Source: Seonamhaeicola sp. ML3
GTDB taxonomy: Bacteria; Bacteroidota; Bacteroidia; Flavobacteriales; Flavobacteriaceae
Direction of reading: 5' to 3'
Length of the DNA stretch: 64,000 nucleotides
Assembly (NCBI RefSeq): GCF_023273855.1
Contig: NZ_CP096884.1
Coordinates: 124,001 to 188,000 of the forward strand
Shown here: positions 39,818 through 48,223 of the stretch, one piece after another
How the letters are laid out: each line of letters begins with the position of its first letter
Numbering within the stretch: the first letter of the stretch is position 1
The notes under the pieces: model-generated
What the model saw: the letters and a program-made list of their open reading frames with translations, nothing else
The model's database searches: none
Told to the model about the DNA's origin: nothing
Position numbers and translations under genes: made by a program

Positions 39818-39841
39818 AAACTTATAATATATTTAACTGTA

Positions 39842-41029
39842 TTAGTCTAAAATCTCAGTTACCTGACCTGCACCAACAGTTCTACCACCTTCACGGATTG
39901 CGAAACGTAAACCGATGTTCATCGCAATTGGCTGAATTAATTCAACAGTGATAGTTAAGTTATCTCCAGGCATAACCATCTCAACTCCATCAGGTAAAGC
40001 AATGTTACCAGTTACGTCAGTTGTACGAACGTAGAACTGTGGACGGTAGTTGTTGTGGAATGGTGTGTGGCGACCACCTTCTTCTTTTTTAAGGATATAA
40101 ACCTCAGCTTTGAATTTAGCATGAGGAGTTACAGAGCCAGGCTTAGTGATTACCATACCTCTAGAGATTTGAGTTTTCTCAATACCTCTTAATAAGATAC
40201 CAGCGTTATCTCCAGCTTCACCTCTGTCTAATATTTGACGGAACATCTCAATACCAGTAATTGTAGAAGTTAATTTCTCAGCTCCCATACCGATAATTTC
40301 AACAGGATCTCCAGTTTGAGCGATACCAGTTTCAATTCTACCAGTAGCAACAGTACCACGACCAGTAATAGAGAACACATCTTCGATTGGCATTAAGAAG
40401 GGCTTATCCATGTCACGAACTGGTTCTTCAATCCAAGAATCACAAGCTTCCATTAATTCCATAACTGTATCCACCCATTTTTGCTCACCATTAAGTGCAC
40501 CTAAAGCAGAACCAGAAATTACAGGGCCATTATCTCCATCATACTCATAGAAAGATAATAAGTCTCTAACTTCCATATCAACAAGCTCTAAAAGCTCTTC
40601 ATCGTCAACCATATCAACTTTGTTTAAGAAAACAACGATACGAGGAATACCTACCTGACGACCTAATAAGATGTGCTCACGAGTTTGTGGCATAGGACCA
40701 TCTGTAGCAGCAACCACTAAGATTGCACCATCCATTTGAGCAGCACCAGTTACCATGTTTTTTACATAATCGGCGTGACCTGGACAGTCAACGTGCGCAT
40801 AGTGACGGTTAGCAGTTTGATACTCTACGTGAGATGTATTAATAGTAATACCTCTTTCTTTTTCTTCTGGAGCGTTATCGATTTGATCGAAATCTTTAGC
40901 TTCAGATAAACCTGCGTCAGCTAATACTTTAGTAATAGCAGCTGTTAAAGTTGTTTTACCGTGATCTACGTGTCCAATAGTACCTATATTTAAATGTGGT
41001 TTTGAACGATCAAAAGTTCCTTTTGCCAT
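39842..41029 (-). CDS. tuf: Elongation factor Tu
   Basis: A 395-residue GTPase that delivers aminoacyl-tRNA to the ribosome. All G motifs are intact: [10 protein letters not shown] (G1, ~19-28), RGITINTSH (G2), [12 protein letters not shown] (G3), NKVDMVDD (G4) and SGSALGA (G5), followed by domains II and III. It is placed between a four-tRNA array and tRNA-Trp, and probably shares the transcript with them. It is the only tuf in the window. Confidence 0.99.
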   Translation of the reverse strand: MAKGTFDRSKPHLNIGTIGHVDHGKTTLTAAITKVLADAGLSEAKDFDQIDNAPEEKERGITINTSHVEYQTANRHYAHVDCPGHADYVKNMVTGAAQMDGAILVVAATDGPMPQTREHILLGRQVGIPRIVVFLNKVDMVDDEELLELVDMEVRDLLSFYEYDGDNGPVISGSALGALNGEQKWVDTVMELMEACDSWIEEPVRDMDKPFLMPIEDVFSITGRGTVATGRIETGIAQTGDPVEIIGMGAEKLTSTITGIEMFRQILDRGEAGDNAGILLRGIEKTQISRGMVITKPGSVTPHAKFKAEVYILKKEEGGRHTPFHNNYRPQFYVRTTDVTGNIALPDGVEMVMPGDNLTITVELIQPIAMNIGLRFAIREGGRTVGAGQVTEILD

Positions 41030-41092
41030 TTTTTAAAAATTTAATCTTAGTTATATAATAATATTAGTGTATTCTAATTCAATTCTAAATTG

Positions 41093-41164
41093 AGCCAACG
41101 ACGGGATTTGAACCCGTGGCCTCTTCCTTACCAAGGAAACGCTCTACCCCTGAGCTACGCCGGC
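41093..41164 (-). tRNA. tRNA-Thr (anticodon GGT)
   Basis: A 72-base minus-strand cloverleaf: acceptor GCCGGCG/CGTTGGC with two G-U pairs, D arm TAGCTCAGGGGTAGAGCG, anticodon loop TTGGTAA (anticodon GGT), T arm GGGTTCAAATCCC. It is 63 bases upstream of tuf. Confidence 0.96.
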
Positions 41165-41199
41165 GTAAAGTGTTTACATCCTCATTTAGCTTAAATGAG

Positions 41200-41219
41200 A
41201 TTCCTGCCTTCGCAGGAAT
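41200..41219. repeat. Short palindromic element, class A
   Basis: ATTCCTGC-CTTC-GCAGGAAT: 8-base perfect stem, 4-base loop. It lies between tRNA-Thr(GGT) and tRNA-Gly. The same element occurs at 53332 and, with a compensated base pair, at 56143. Confidence 0.75.
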
Positions 41220-41224
41220 TTTAG

Positions 41225-41297
41225 AGCGGGAGACCAGGTTCGAACTGGCGACATTCAGCTTGGAAGGCTGACGCTCTACCAACTGAGCTACTCCCGC
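41225..41297 (-). tRNA. tRNA-Gly (anticodon TCC)
   Basis: A 73-base minus-strand cloverleaf: acceptor GCGGGAG/CTCCCGC, anticodon loop CTTCCAA (anticodon TCC), T arm CCAGTTCGAACCTGG. Part of the Thr-Tyr-Gly-Thr-tuf array. Confidence 0.97.
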
Positions 41298-41386
41298 TTT
41301 TTGATTTAACGATTGACGATTTACAATTTTTGATTTCTACACTTTAAAATCTATACTCGTAATTCTACAATCTAAATCTAAATAAG

Positions 41387-41469
41387 TGGGAAGAGCAGGA
41401 TTCGAACCTGCGAAGGTAAAAACCAACAGATTTACAGTCTGTCCTCGTTGGCCGCTTGAGTATCTTCCC
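41387..41469 (-). tRNA. tRNA-Tyr (anticodon GTA)
   Basis: An 83-base minus-strand tRNA with the long variable arm of bacterial tRNA-Tyr. Acceptor GGGAAGA/TCTTCCC, anticodon loop CTGTAAA (anticodon GTA), T arm GCAGGTTCGAATCCTGC. Between it and tRNA-Gly (41298-41386) lies only AT-rich DNA with degenerate short repeats. Confidence 0.97.
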
Positions 41470-41512
41470 AATTAATTTTCAATATTTCCAAGAACTTTTC
41501 TTCTTTCTTAAG

Positions 41513-41586
41513 AGCCGATAGAGGGACTCGAACCCACGACCTGCTGATTACAAATCAGCTGCTCTAGCCAGCTGAGCTATATCGGC
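41513..41586 (-). tRNA. tRNA-Thr (anticodon TGT), second copy
   Basis: Identical over all 74 bases to the isolated tRNA-Thr at 8804-8877; anticodon loop TTTGTAA. First tRNA of the array that leads into tuf and the ribosomal/rpo genes. Confidence 0.97.
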
Positions 41587-41604
41587 ATTTTTTTACACTT
41601 TTTT

Positions 41605-41636
41605 GCATAAAAAAAGTCCGCTATTTCTAACGGACT
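41605..41636 (-). terminator. Hairpin with T run after hpf, upstream of the tRNA array
   Basis: Stem AGTCCG/CGGACT (41631-41636 with 41615-41620), loop of 10, then seven T on the minus strand. It may end the hpf transcript, yet it also lies just downstream of a good promoter (41638-41666), so it could act as a leader attenuator for the tRNA-tuf transcript. Confidence 0.6.
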
Positions 41637-41637
41637 G

Positions 41638-41666
41638 CAAATGTATTGATTTATTTCATTATTCAA
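41638..41666 (-). promoter_or_regulatory. Candidate promoter of the tRNA-tuf-rpo cluster
   Basis: Minus strand TTG (41664-41666), 18 bases, TACATTTG (41638-41645). It matches the -33/-7 consensus and reads into tRNA-Thr. Confidence 0.55.
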
Positions 41667-41768
41667 AACATTTTTTTAAAAATTTTATGGATTAAATAAC
41701 ATTTAAAATTCTGTTATTTTTTCACTTTAAATAAGATAGTAGCATTTAAGAAATCCACTGGGGCTATG

Positions 41769-42071
41769 CTATAAATGAGCTCTTAGTTTTTCTTTTCGCT
41801 TTTTTAATTGTCTTTCAAGTGAAGACGCTGCCATATCAGCACCCTCCTCAAAAGATTTACATTGCTTTTTGACTACAAAACTATCTCCGGGAACACTTAC
41901 TCTGGCTTCAAAAATTTTATTCTCTTTATCACTGGTATTCTCTACCTTCAAAAAAACATCAGATTTTATTACTTTATCATAAAACGTATCTAGCTTGTCC
42001 ATTCTTTTCTGAATGAAATCAAGTAGTTTTTTGTCTGCGCTAAAATTAACTGATTGCATGTTTACCTTCAT
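41769..42071 (-). CDS. hpf: Ribosome hibernation-promoting factor (short HPF/YfiA)
   Basis: A 100-residue protein of the HPF/RaiA family, short form without the C-terminal dimerisation domain of long HPF. Features: MQSVNFSADKKLLDFIQKRM, YDKVIKSDVFLKVEN, the FEARVSVPGDSFVVKKQ strand and the C-terminal basic tail (LERQLKKRKEKLRAHL). It binds the decoding centre of resting ribosomes. It lies 38 bases after xerC on the same strand. Confidence 0.92.
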   Translation of the reverse strand: MKVNMQSVNFSADKKLLDFIQKRMDKLDTFYDKVIKSDVFLKVENTSDKENKIFEARVSVPGDSFVVKKQCKSFEEGADMAASSLERQLKKRKEKLRAHL

Positions 42072-42109
42072 AATTTTACTTTTTTTGGTTAGACAGTAAA
42101 TTATTGCTG

Positions 42110-43000
42110 TTACTTCTTACTTCTTGGGTGTGCATTTATGTGCACTTTTTTTAATTCGGCTATGCTATTGTGGGTATATATCTGTGTGGCAGCCAAACTG
42201 GAATGTCCAAGAAGTTCTTTTACAGCATTTATATCGGCACCTTGGTTTAGTATATGTGTAGCAAAAGAGTGCCTTAAAATGTGTGGACTCTTTTTTACTT
42301 TTGAAGATGCCTTACTAAAATAGTTATTTATTATTCGGTAAACAAGTGTTTCGTAAATTTTAGATCCCTTTTTAGTTAAAAAAAGAGCGTCATGATGATG
42401 AATTTCATCAAGTTCAGTTCTTAAATTTAGATAGTTTCGTAAGGTATCCTGAACTGGTTTTATAAGCGGCACAATCCGTTCTTTATTTCTTTTACTCAGA
42501 ACCTTAAGTGTCTTGTTGGTTAAATCAATGTTTGATAGTTTTAAATTCACAAGCTCTATTCTTCTTATCCCCGTAGAATAAAATAACTCTATCACTAATT
42601 TATCCCTTATACTCTCAAAATCCTTATCATCATAAAAACTGTCCAACACATCTACTATTTCAGTTTCAGAAAACGGTACCTGTACCTTTTTTCTTGTTTT
42701 CAAGGCTTTATGCTTAGACAAAGGATTGATTTGAATATTACCAATTCTTAAAAGAAATTTATAATAAGAATTTAATGAAGAAACTTTTCTGTTTATGCTT
42801 CTATTTGCAAGTCCGTTATCCACCATCTGCACAATCCAACTTCTAATTTGAGAATAATTGACTTTATCTAAATTATTGGTATCATGCTGAGACATAAGAA
42901 ATTCCAAAAAACTTTCTATGTCCTTTTTGTAAGCATTTACAGTTAGTACAGAATACTTTTTTTCCAGTGACAAATAGTCTGCAAATGATTTAATGGACAT
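42110..43000 (-). CDS. xerC: Tyrosine recombinase XerC
   Basis: A 296-residue site-specific recombinase of normal Xer length. The N-terminal SAM-like core-binding domain spans 1-90, the catalytic domain ~105-296. Catalytic residues: R146 (TGIRRIEL), a lysine in VLSKRNKER (~170), H240 and R243 (PHILRHSFATH), H266 (LLGHSS) and the nucleophile Y275 (TQIYTH). It resolves chromosome dimers at dif. Being followed by hpf and preceded by rpsU in opposite gene order fits a chromosomal housekeeping Xer and not a phage integrase. No dif site is seen in the window. Confidence 0.93.
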   Translation of the reverse strand: MSIKSFADYLSLEKKYSVLTVNAYKKDIESFLEFLMSQHDTNNLDKVNYSQIRSWIVQMVDNGLANRSINRKVSSLNSYYKFLLRIGNIQINPLSKHKALKTRKKVQVPFSETEIVDVLDSFYDDKDFESIRDKLVIELFYSTGIRRIELVNLKLSNIDLTNKTLKVLSKRNKERIVPLIKPVQDTLRNYLNLRTELDEIHHHDALFLTKKGSKIYETLVYRIINNYFSKASSKVKKSPHILRHSFATHILNQGADINAVKELLGHSSLAATQIYTHNSIAELKKVHINAHPRSKK

Positions 43001-43084
43001 ACTTTAAAGTTGAAAGTCTAAAGTTAAAAGTTTATTTTGAATGAAGACGTTTTTCAAATAAATCACCAATAAGAAGTTTACAAA

Positions 43085-43112
43085 ACAAAAAATCCCGCTA
43101 AAAGCGGGATTT
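43085..43112 (-). terminator. Terminator of rpsU
   Basis: A perfect 10-base stem (43090-43099 with 43103-43112), 3-base loop, followed by TTTTTTG on the minus strand, 23 bases past the rpsU stop codon. Confidence 0.88.
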
Positions 43113-43134
43113 AATATCTGTGATTGGCAAAAAA

Positions 43135-43329
43135 TTAAATGTTTTCTGCGTCTCTTAATTTTTGAATGTACTGAGCCTTTTGAATTTGAGCTCTACGTGC
43201 TACAGAAGGCTTTGTAAACTGCTTACGAGTCTGTAATGCTCTCTTTGTACCAGTTCTATCAAACTTTCTCTTATAACGCTTTAGCGCTCTATCTATATTT
43301 TCTCCTTCTTTTATTGGTATAATTAACAT
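43135..43329 (-). CDS. rpsU: 30S ribosomal protein S21 (bS21)
   Basis: A 64-residue basic protein: MLIIPIKEGENIDRALKRYK, RTGTKRALQTRKQFTKPSVA, RRAQIQKAQYIQKL. The start at 43329 is fixed by the family and by a perfect AGGAGG nine bases upstream; an open frame from 43383 would extend 18 residues into the leader. In Bacteroidota bS21 helps hide the anti-Shine-Dalgarno end of 16S rRNA, and rpsU is the well-known exception with a strong Shine-Dalgarno, taken to mean autoregulation. It has its own promoter and terminator. Confidence 0.97.
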   Translation of the reverse strand: MLIIPIKEGENIDRALKRYKRKFDRTGTKRALQTRKQFTKPSVARRAQIQKAQYIQKLRDAENI

Positions 43330-43337
43330 AGTTCTTA

Positions 43338-43344
43338 ACCTCCT
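43338..43344 (-). promoter_or_regulatory. Strong Shine-Dalgarno of rpsU
   Basis: AGGAGGT on the minus strand, 8-9 bases before the ATG. I found no other start in this window with more than a weak purine stretch, so this site stands out. Confidence 0.85.
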
Positions 43345-43380
43345 CTCTTTTAGAATTTCGCTTGTTTCTTTAAGCGGGTG

Positions 43381-43410
43381 CAAATATATAAACTAATTTA
43401 TAACTCACAA
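43381..43410 (-). promoter_or_regulatory. Promoter of rpsU
   Basis: Minus strand TTG (43408-43410), 19 bases, TATATTTG (43381-43388). The same -7 octamer and spacing as at the isolated tRNA-Thr. Leader of about 45 bases. Confidence 0.7.
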
Positions 43411-43429
43411 TTTTTAACAACAAAATAGT

Positions 43430-44596
43430 TTATGTAGCTTGTTTATATTCTTTTTTATCGATTACCATCTTAGATAAAATCTCTTTGAGAATTTCTGATG
43501 TCCCGCCACCAATTGGCCCCAATCTACTATCTCTTAACATTCTTGCAAGCGGATAATCTTCCATATAACCATAGCCCCCCAGAAATTGTAAACATTCGTT
43601 AATTACATAATCTGCCATTTTAGTGGACTTCAACTTAGAAATAGAAGCTTCTTTAACCACATATTCTCCCCTATCTAATCTGGAAGCTACAGCATAGTTA
43701 TAGGCTTTGCATAATTCCATATCGGCATACATATCCACATATCTGTGTCTTAGTGCCTGAAATTTATTTAATTCTTTGCCAAAGGCTGTTCTTTCAGACA
43801 TATATTGCAAGGTATACTCTAACGCATATTCTGCTCTAGCATGAGCATTAACTCCCATAACCAATCTCTCAATGGCGAAATGCTGCATGATGTAAGAGAA
43901 ACCAAGATTTTCTTTTCCAAGCAAATTAGAAACTGGTACTTTCACACAATCAAAAGCTAGCTCAGCAGTATCAGATGCTCTCCAACCCAATTTATTTAGT
44001 TTCGTAGCAGATATGCCTGGCGTGTCCCTATCTATAACAAAAATACTAATGCCTTTATTACCTAGTTCGGGACTTGTTTTAGCTGTAACCACTAAATAGT
44101 CGCTGTAAACCCCATTTGTAATAAATGTTTTAGATCCATTTATGATGTAATGATCACCTTCTCTAACAGCCGTAGTTCTCATTCCTGCTACATCACTGCC
44201 TCCTGAAGGTTCTGAAATACACAAGCAACCAAGTTTGTCTCCAGAAATACTGGGAACAAGATATTTTTGTTTTATCTCTTCAGTTCCTTCAGCATTAAGA
44301 TGAGTCATTGATAGATATACATGCGCCCAAACGGAAGCAGCAAAACCTCCAGAATTAACTCTCTGAAGCTCTTCTTGCAATATTACTGTGTAGAAAATAT
44401 CTAAGTCTGTGCCCCCATAGGCTTCAGGATAATGGATGCCGAAGAACCCCATATCACCAAACTTTTTCCAAATAGAGGGGTCTATTGTTCCTGTTTCTTC
44501 CCACTCATCTACATGTGGAACAACTTCTTTTTTTAAAAAATTTCGAAGGCTGTCCCTAAAGAGATTATGTTCTTCTGTGAAGTACATTTTCGTCAT
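43430..44596 (-). CDS. Acyl-CoA dehydrogenase (LCAD/IVD-like active site)
   Basis: A 388-residue FAD flavoenzyme that oxidises acyl-CoA to 2-enoyl-CoA, passing electrons to ETF. The FAD/substrate motifs LCISEPSGGSDVAGM (~125-139), FITNGVYSDYLVV, and the C-terminal QFLGGYGYMEDYPLARMLRD are intact. The usual catalytic Glu of the YEGTSE loop is replaced (PIGGGTSEIL). As in long-chain and isovaleryl enzymes, the base is probably an earlier Glu, here E256 in ARAEYALEY. Translation starts at 44596 or three codons later. It ends a long leftward gene series and its substrate is not determined. Confidence 0.9.
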   Translation of the reverse strand: MTKMYFTEEHNLFRDSLRNFLKKEVVPHVDEWEETGTIDPSIWKKFGDMGFFGIHYPEAYGGTDLDIFYTVILQEELQRVNSGGFAASVWAHVYLSMTHLNAEGTEEIKQKYLVPSISGDKLGCLCISEPSGGSDVAGMRTTAVREGDHYIINGSKTFITNGVYSDYLVVTAKTSPELGNKGISIFVIDRDTPGISATKLNKLGWRASDTAELAFDCVKVPVSNLLGKENLGFSYIMQHFAIERLVMGVNAHARAEYALEYTLQYMSERTAFGKELNKFQALRHRYVDMYADMELCKAYNYAVASRLDRGEYVVKEASISKLKSTKMADYVINECLQFLGGYGYMEDYPLARMLRDSRLGPIGGGTSEILKEILSKMVIDKKEYKQAT

Positions 44597-44610
44597 ATCA
44601 AAGCAAAATT

Positions 44611-45480
44611 TTAATCAAACAACAAATATAATCCAATTATCTCTAATTTATTTACTGGGAAGTCTTTTACTTTTGTTAATTCTTCAATGTTTTTATAGCC
44701 CTCTCTCAATGTACGCTCTTCAATAATATTATAGGCAATATCATAATCTATGTATTGAACAGTTACAAGCTCATCAATAGAAGCTGAATTAATTTTAATC
44801 TTAGTTATTGGTCTTGGCGTTTTTACTGTAAATTCTTTCGTAATGCGTTCTACTACCTCAGGAGTTAGTCCATAGATATAGTTTAGCTGAACATCAGCTA
44901 TAAAACCGCCAACAAATTTATTTCGGTATTTAACAATTCGTTTCGAAAGTACTTCTCCAACACCATTAACAGTTTGAAGTTGTTGAGAGGTCGCCTTATT
45001 TAAGTCTATCTTCTGTTTATACGTTTTAGAGACCTTAAGTTTTGGTAAATCTTTGTTTGCATTTAATGTTGTGTTCGTTACCCATTCAGGAAATTTGAAA
45101 TACTTTGAAATGGCCACCAATAGAGAATCTGAAATTTTGGTTACCTCTTGAAATTCTTGAGTAGAATTAATCCATTTCCCTTCACTTCTAAATTTTAAAA
45201 GTCTATCGATTTCTTCATTAGACATACCTAAACTTGCTCCCTTATAATCTGAAATAAAGTTTGGATTGAAAGGGTATATTTTTGGTTTTCTAGACTCAAT
45301 CTCGATAGCCTTGAGTGAATCGAGTTCTTTACTAAAAGCATTGATTGCCTTCTCATCAACAACAATTTCTTTTGAAGAGAAGTCGATAAAGAAATATGCA
45401 CACTGAAGTACTACTATTAGCACTAATAATAAGAAAATCCCATTTCGTTGCTGTTTAGTAAACGTAAAATGGGATTTCAT
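44611..45480 (-). CDS. Helix-hairpin-helix protein with N-terminal membrane anchor
   Basis: A 289-residue protein with one transmembrane helix near 14-34 (NGIFLLLVLIVVLQCAYFFI). Then come three helix-hairpin-helix modules: GASLGMSNEEIDRLLKFRSE (~85-125), LNKATSQQLQTVNGVGEVLS (~165-200), and INSASIDELVTVQYIDYDIA (~230-275). HhH modules of the ComEA type bind DNA without sequence preference, and single-anchor proteins like this are common in Bacteroidota. A role in DNA uptake is possible but unproven. It lies between the symporter (18 bases) and the acyl-CoA dehydrogenase (15 bases), so it is in an operon with them. Confidence 0.85.
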   Translation of the reverse strand: MKSHFTFTKQQRNGIFLLLVLIVVLQCAYFFIDFSSKEIVVDEKAINAFSKELDSLKAIEIESRKPKIYPFNPNFISDYKGASLGMSNEEIDRLLKFRSEGKWINSTQEFQEVTKISDSLLVAISKYFKFPEWVTNTTLNANKDLPKLKVSKTYKQKIDLNKATSQQLQTVNGVGEVLSKRIVKYRNKFVGGFIADVQLNYIYGLTPEVVERITKEFTVKTPRPITKIKINSASIDELVTVQYIDYDIAYNIIEERTLREGYKNIEELTKVKDFPVNKLEIIGLYLLFD

Positions 45481-45497
45481 ATGTCTTTATTTAAATT

Positions 45498-47087
45498 CTA
45501 GGATTTTGCTTCTTTTATAGCGCCTATATAACGCTTAACCTCATCCCTAACTTTAGGAAACAAGAAATATAAACCTATTACATTGGGTACCGCCATAGCA
45601 AAAATCATAGCATCCGAAAAATCTGTTACAGCTCCCAAGCTAGCAGCCGAGCCTACTATTATCATGAAACAAAATAGAATCTTAAAGGTGTAATCTGAAG
45701 CCTTGGATCTACCAAATAAAAACATCCAAGACTGTAAGCCATAATAAGACCAAGAGAGCATTGTGGAAAAAGCAAACAATACAACAGCAATAGTTAATAC
45801 GTAAGGAAACCAGGGCAACACAGATGCGAAAGCCTTAGAGGTTGCTAAAACACCATCTGGAGCCTTAACACCATACTCCATTATACTTCCATCTCCATTG
45901 GTTATGATAATTACAAGAGCTGTCATAGTACATACAACTACTGTATCTATAAAAGGTTCCAATAGGGCCACCAAACCTTCAGAAGCAGGGTATTTAGTTT
46001 TTACAGCAGAATGTGCTATGGCTGCCGACCCAACACCAGCTTCATTTGAGAAAGCTGCTCTTTGAAAACCAATTATTAAAACGCCAAGCATACCACCTGT
46101 AATTCCTTTTGCGTTAAACGCACCATCAAGAATTTGGCCAAATGCAGAACCTATTTGGTTTATATGCATGAATATTATGACTATGGCCGCCAAAAAGTAT
46201 ATCCCAACCATAAACGGCACAACTTTTTCTGTAATACTACCTATACGCTTAATACCTCCAATTATAACGATTGCTACAAGTACGGCCATGATGATTCCGA
46301 AGATGACTCCCGCAGAAGTAGAGTCGGCCCCTATCATGTTATTAAACTGCTGAGCTGCCTGATTGGCCTGAAACATATTGCCGCCACCAAATGAACCTCC
46401 AATACACATAATTGCGAAAATTACAGCCAACACTTTACCTAAACCACTTTTACCAACATCTGTTAGTCCTTTTTTCAAATAATACATTGGTCCTCCATAT
46501 ACTGTTCCGTCATCACCAATATCTCTATATTTTACGCCTAATGTACACTCTACAAATTTTGAAGACATACCCAATAACCCGGCTACAATCATCCAAAACG
46601 TGGCTCCTGGCCCTCCTAATGAAATAGCAATAGCAACACCTGCAATATTTCCTAAACCTACGGTTCCAGATAGCGCTGCGGTTAAAGCTTGAAAATGAGA
46701 CACTTCGCCTTCATGATTTTCTACTGCAATAGTTTCTAAAATATCGCCTCCAGGGGTGGGATCACCTTTCATACTCATAGACTCATGATGGTCAATGTCA
46801 TCATACTTTCCCCTAACAATATTTATAGACACAGGAAATAATCTAATATTCGCAAACTTAAAAACTAGGGTGAATATCAAACCTGCGGCCAACAACCAAA
46901 TTATTACAATGGGCATAGAGACACCCTCAGTAAGATTTATGGAAGTAAATATAAACCCACTCCAAGCTTCTGAAATTGGCGCAAACCATTCATTAACCTT
47001 TTCATCTAAACCTTTTTCAGCGGTTTCTTGGGCAAATGTTAAAATTGAAAATGTGAGGGTAAAAAATAAAAGAAGATACTTCTTCAT
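45498..47087 (-). CDS. Sodium:alanine symporter family protein (AgcS)
   Basis: A 529-residue transporter of the alanine/glycine:cation symporter family with about eleven membrane helices. Landmarks are ALTAALSGTVGLGNIAGVAI, GPGATFWMIVAGLLGMSSKFVE and AAFSNEAGVGSAAIAHSAVK, which line the Na+ and substrate path in this family. It imports alanine or glycine with sodium. Unusually it has an N-terminal signal-peptide-like extension (MKKYLLLFFTLTFSILTFAQ), about 50 residues ahead of the first family helix. It stands 18 bases before the HhH gene in the leftward operon. Confidence 0.92.
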   Translation of the reverse strand: MKKYLLLFFTLTFSILTFAQETAEKGLDEKVNEWFAPISEAWSGFIFTSINLTEGVSMPIVIIWLLAAGLIFTLVFKFANIRLFPVSINIVRGKYDDIDHHESMSMKGDPTPGGDILETIAVENHEGEVSHFQALTAALSGTVGLGNIAGVAIAISLGGPGATFWMIVAGLLGMSSKFVECTLGVKYRDIGDDGTVYGGPMYYLKKGLTDVGKSGLGKVLAVIFAIMCIGGSFGGGNMFQANQAAQQFNNMIGADSTSAGVIFGIIMAVLVAIVIIGGIKRIGSITEKVVPFMVGIYFLAAIVIIFMHINQIGSAFGQILDGAFNAKGITGGMLGVLIIGFQRAAFSNEAGVGSAAIAHSAVKTKYPASEGLVALLEPFIDTVVVCTMTALVIIITNGDGSIMEYGVKAPDGVLATSKAFASVLPWFPYVLTIAVVLFAFSTMLSWSYYGLQSWMFLFGRSKASDYTFKILFCFMIIVGSAASLGAVTDFSDAMIFAMAVPNVIGLYFLFPKVRDEVKRYIGAIKEAKS

Positions 47088-47182
47088 AATATATGTTGTA
47101 TTTATTAATTATTTGAGAAAAACAATGTATTGGATAAGCAAGATGCTAAAAATAATCGACTCGTTAAAATTGATGTTAGGTT

Positions 47183-48217
47183 TTAAACATTTTCAATTTC
47201 AATATCGAAAGCCGAATTTAGTTCCTCTATTTGCTCTGGTCTACCTAAAACTATAATTTTTGAATTGGTCTCAAGTAAAATTTCTGGTTCCGGATTTACA
47301 GTATATTCACCTTTGGAATCCTTGTAACCAATAATGGTACAACCCGTTCTTTTTCTTAGGTCCAGATCCTTAATAGTTTTGGCTTTTTGTGAACTATATA
47401 ATTTTTCTACTGCAACTTCCTCTATATTTATGTTAGACTCCCCAACAATGGCCAAATTATCTATAAATTCCATAAGGCCTGGAACCACAACTAACGAGGC
47501 CATATGGTCGCCTCCTATCATATCGGGCAAGATAACATTATCGGCACCAGCAAATTTAAGCTTATTGTAAGACGATTCTTGAGACGCCCTACTTATTATA
47601 TTGATATTTTTATTGAGTTGTCTTGTAGATAATACTACAAACAAATTATCGGCATCGTTAGGTAAGGCCGAAATAAAATTAGAAGCTCTGTCTACACCGG
47701 CTAAAAGCAATGTTTCATCTTCGTTAGCATTTCCAATGACGTAAGGCACCTCATCTAACCTCAAGCGCTCTTCTACTTCTTTATCTTTCTCTATAACAAC
47801 AAAAGCCTTGTTGTGTGCTTGAAGCTTTCGTACGGCTTGTTTTCCGTTTCTTCCGTAACCACATATTACGACGTGGTCTTTAAAACCGTCAATCTGTTTT
47901 TGCATCTTTTTATGTTTTAATTCTTCGACATCGTTCTTACTTAATATGTACTCTGTAATTATGGAAATCGCATAACCAACTATAACTACACTGGCTAGTA
48001 TTAAAAATATAGTAAATATTTTTGATTGATCATCTAGTGGTTGAACCTCACCAAAACCCACTGTTGTCATGGTGATAACGGTCATGTATAGTGCGTCGAC
48101 TAGACTATATTCTGAAATAAACATAAACCCAACAACACCAATAAGCATAAGTACTCCTAACAACATTACAGCTGTGTAGATTTTTGACCGAAAAAGTCTA
48201 ACTAAAGGGTTACTCAT
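47183..48217 (-). CDS. Potassium channel with RCK (TrkA-N/TrkA-C) domains
   Basis: A 344-residue two-helix K+ channel. TM1 ~15-34, pore helix and selectivity filter MTTVGFGE (50-57), TM2 ~68-90, then an RCK-N Rossmann domain with the NAD motif VVICGYGRNGKQAVRKL (~115-131), and an RCK-C (TrkA-C) domain from ~265 to the end. The layout equals MthK-type channels gated by a cytosolic ligand, such as Ca2+ or nucleotides. It lies 6 bases after the PspC-domain gene. Confidence 0.92.
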   Translation of the reverse strand: MSNPLVRLFRSKIYTAVMLLGVLMLIGVVGFMFISEYSLVDALYMTVITMTTVGFGEVQPLDDQSKIFTIFLILASVVIVGYAISIITEYILSKNDVEELKHKKMQKQIDGFKDHVVICGYGRNGKQAVRKLQAHNKAFVVIEKDKEVEERLRLDEVPYVIGNANEDETLLLAGVDRASNFISALPNDADNLFVVLSTRQLNKNINIISRASQESSYNKLKFAGADNVILPDMIGGDHMASLVVVPGLMEFIDNLAIVGESNINIEEVAVEKLYSSQKAKTIKDLDLRKRTGCTIIGYKDSKGEYTVNPEPEILLETNSKIIVLGRPEQIEELNSAFDIEIENV

Positions 48218-48223
48218 AAAAAA

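Noticed and set aside
41085-41282. 65-codon minus-strand frame
   Set aside because: It runs through tRNA-Thr and tRNA-Gly and the spacer between, so it is a shadow of RNA genes.
42110-43000. XerC as a phage or integron integrase
   Set aside because: Length, motif set and the hpf/rpsU neighbourhood fit the chromosomal Xer enzyme. There is no extra integron-specific insertion and no adjacent mobile genes.
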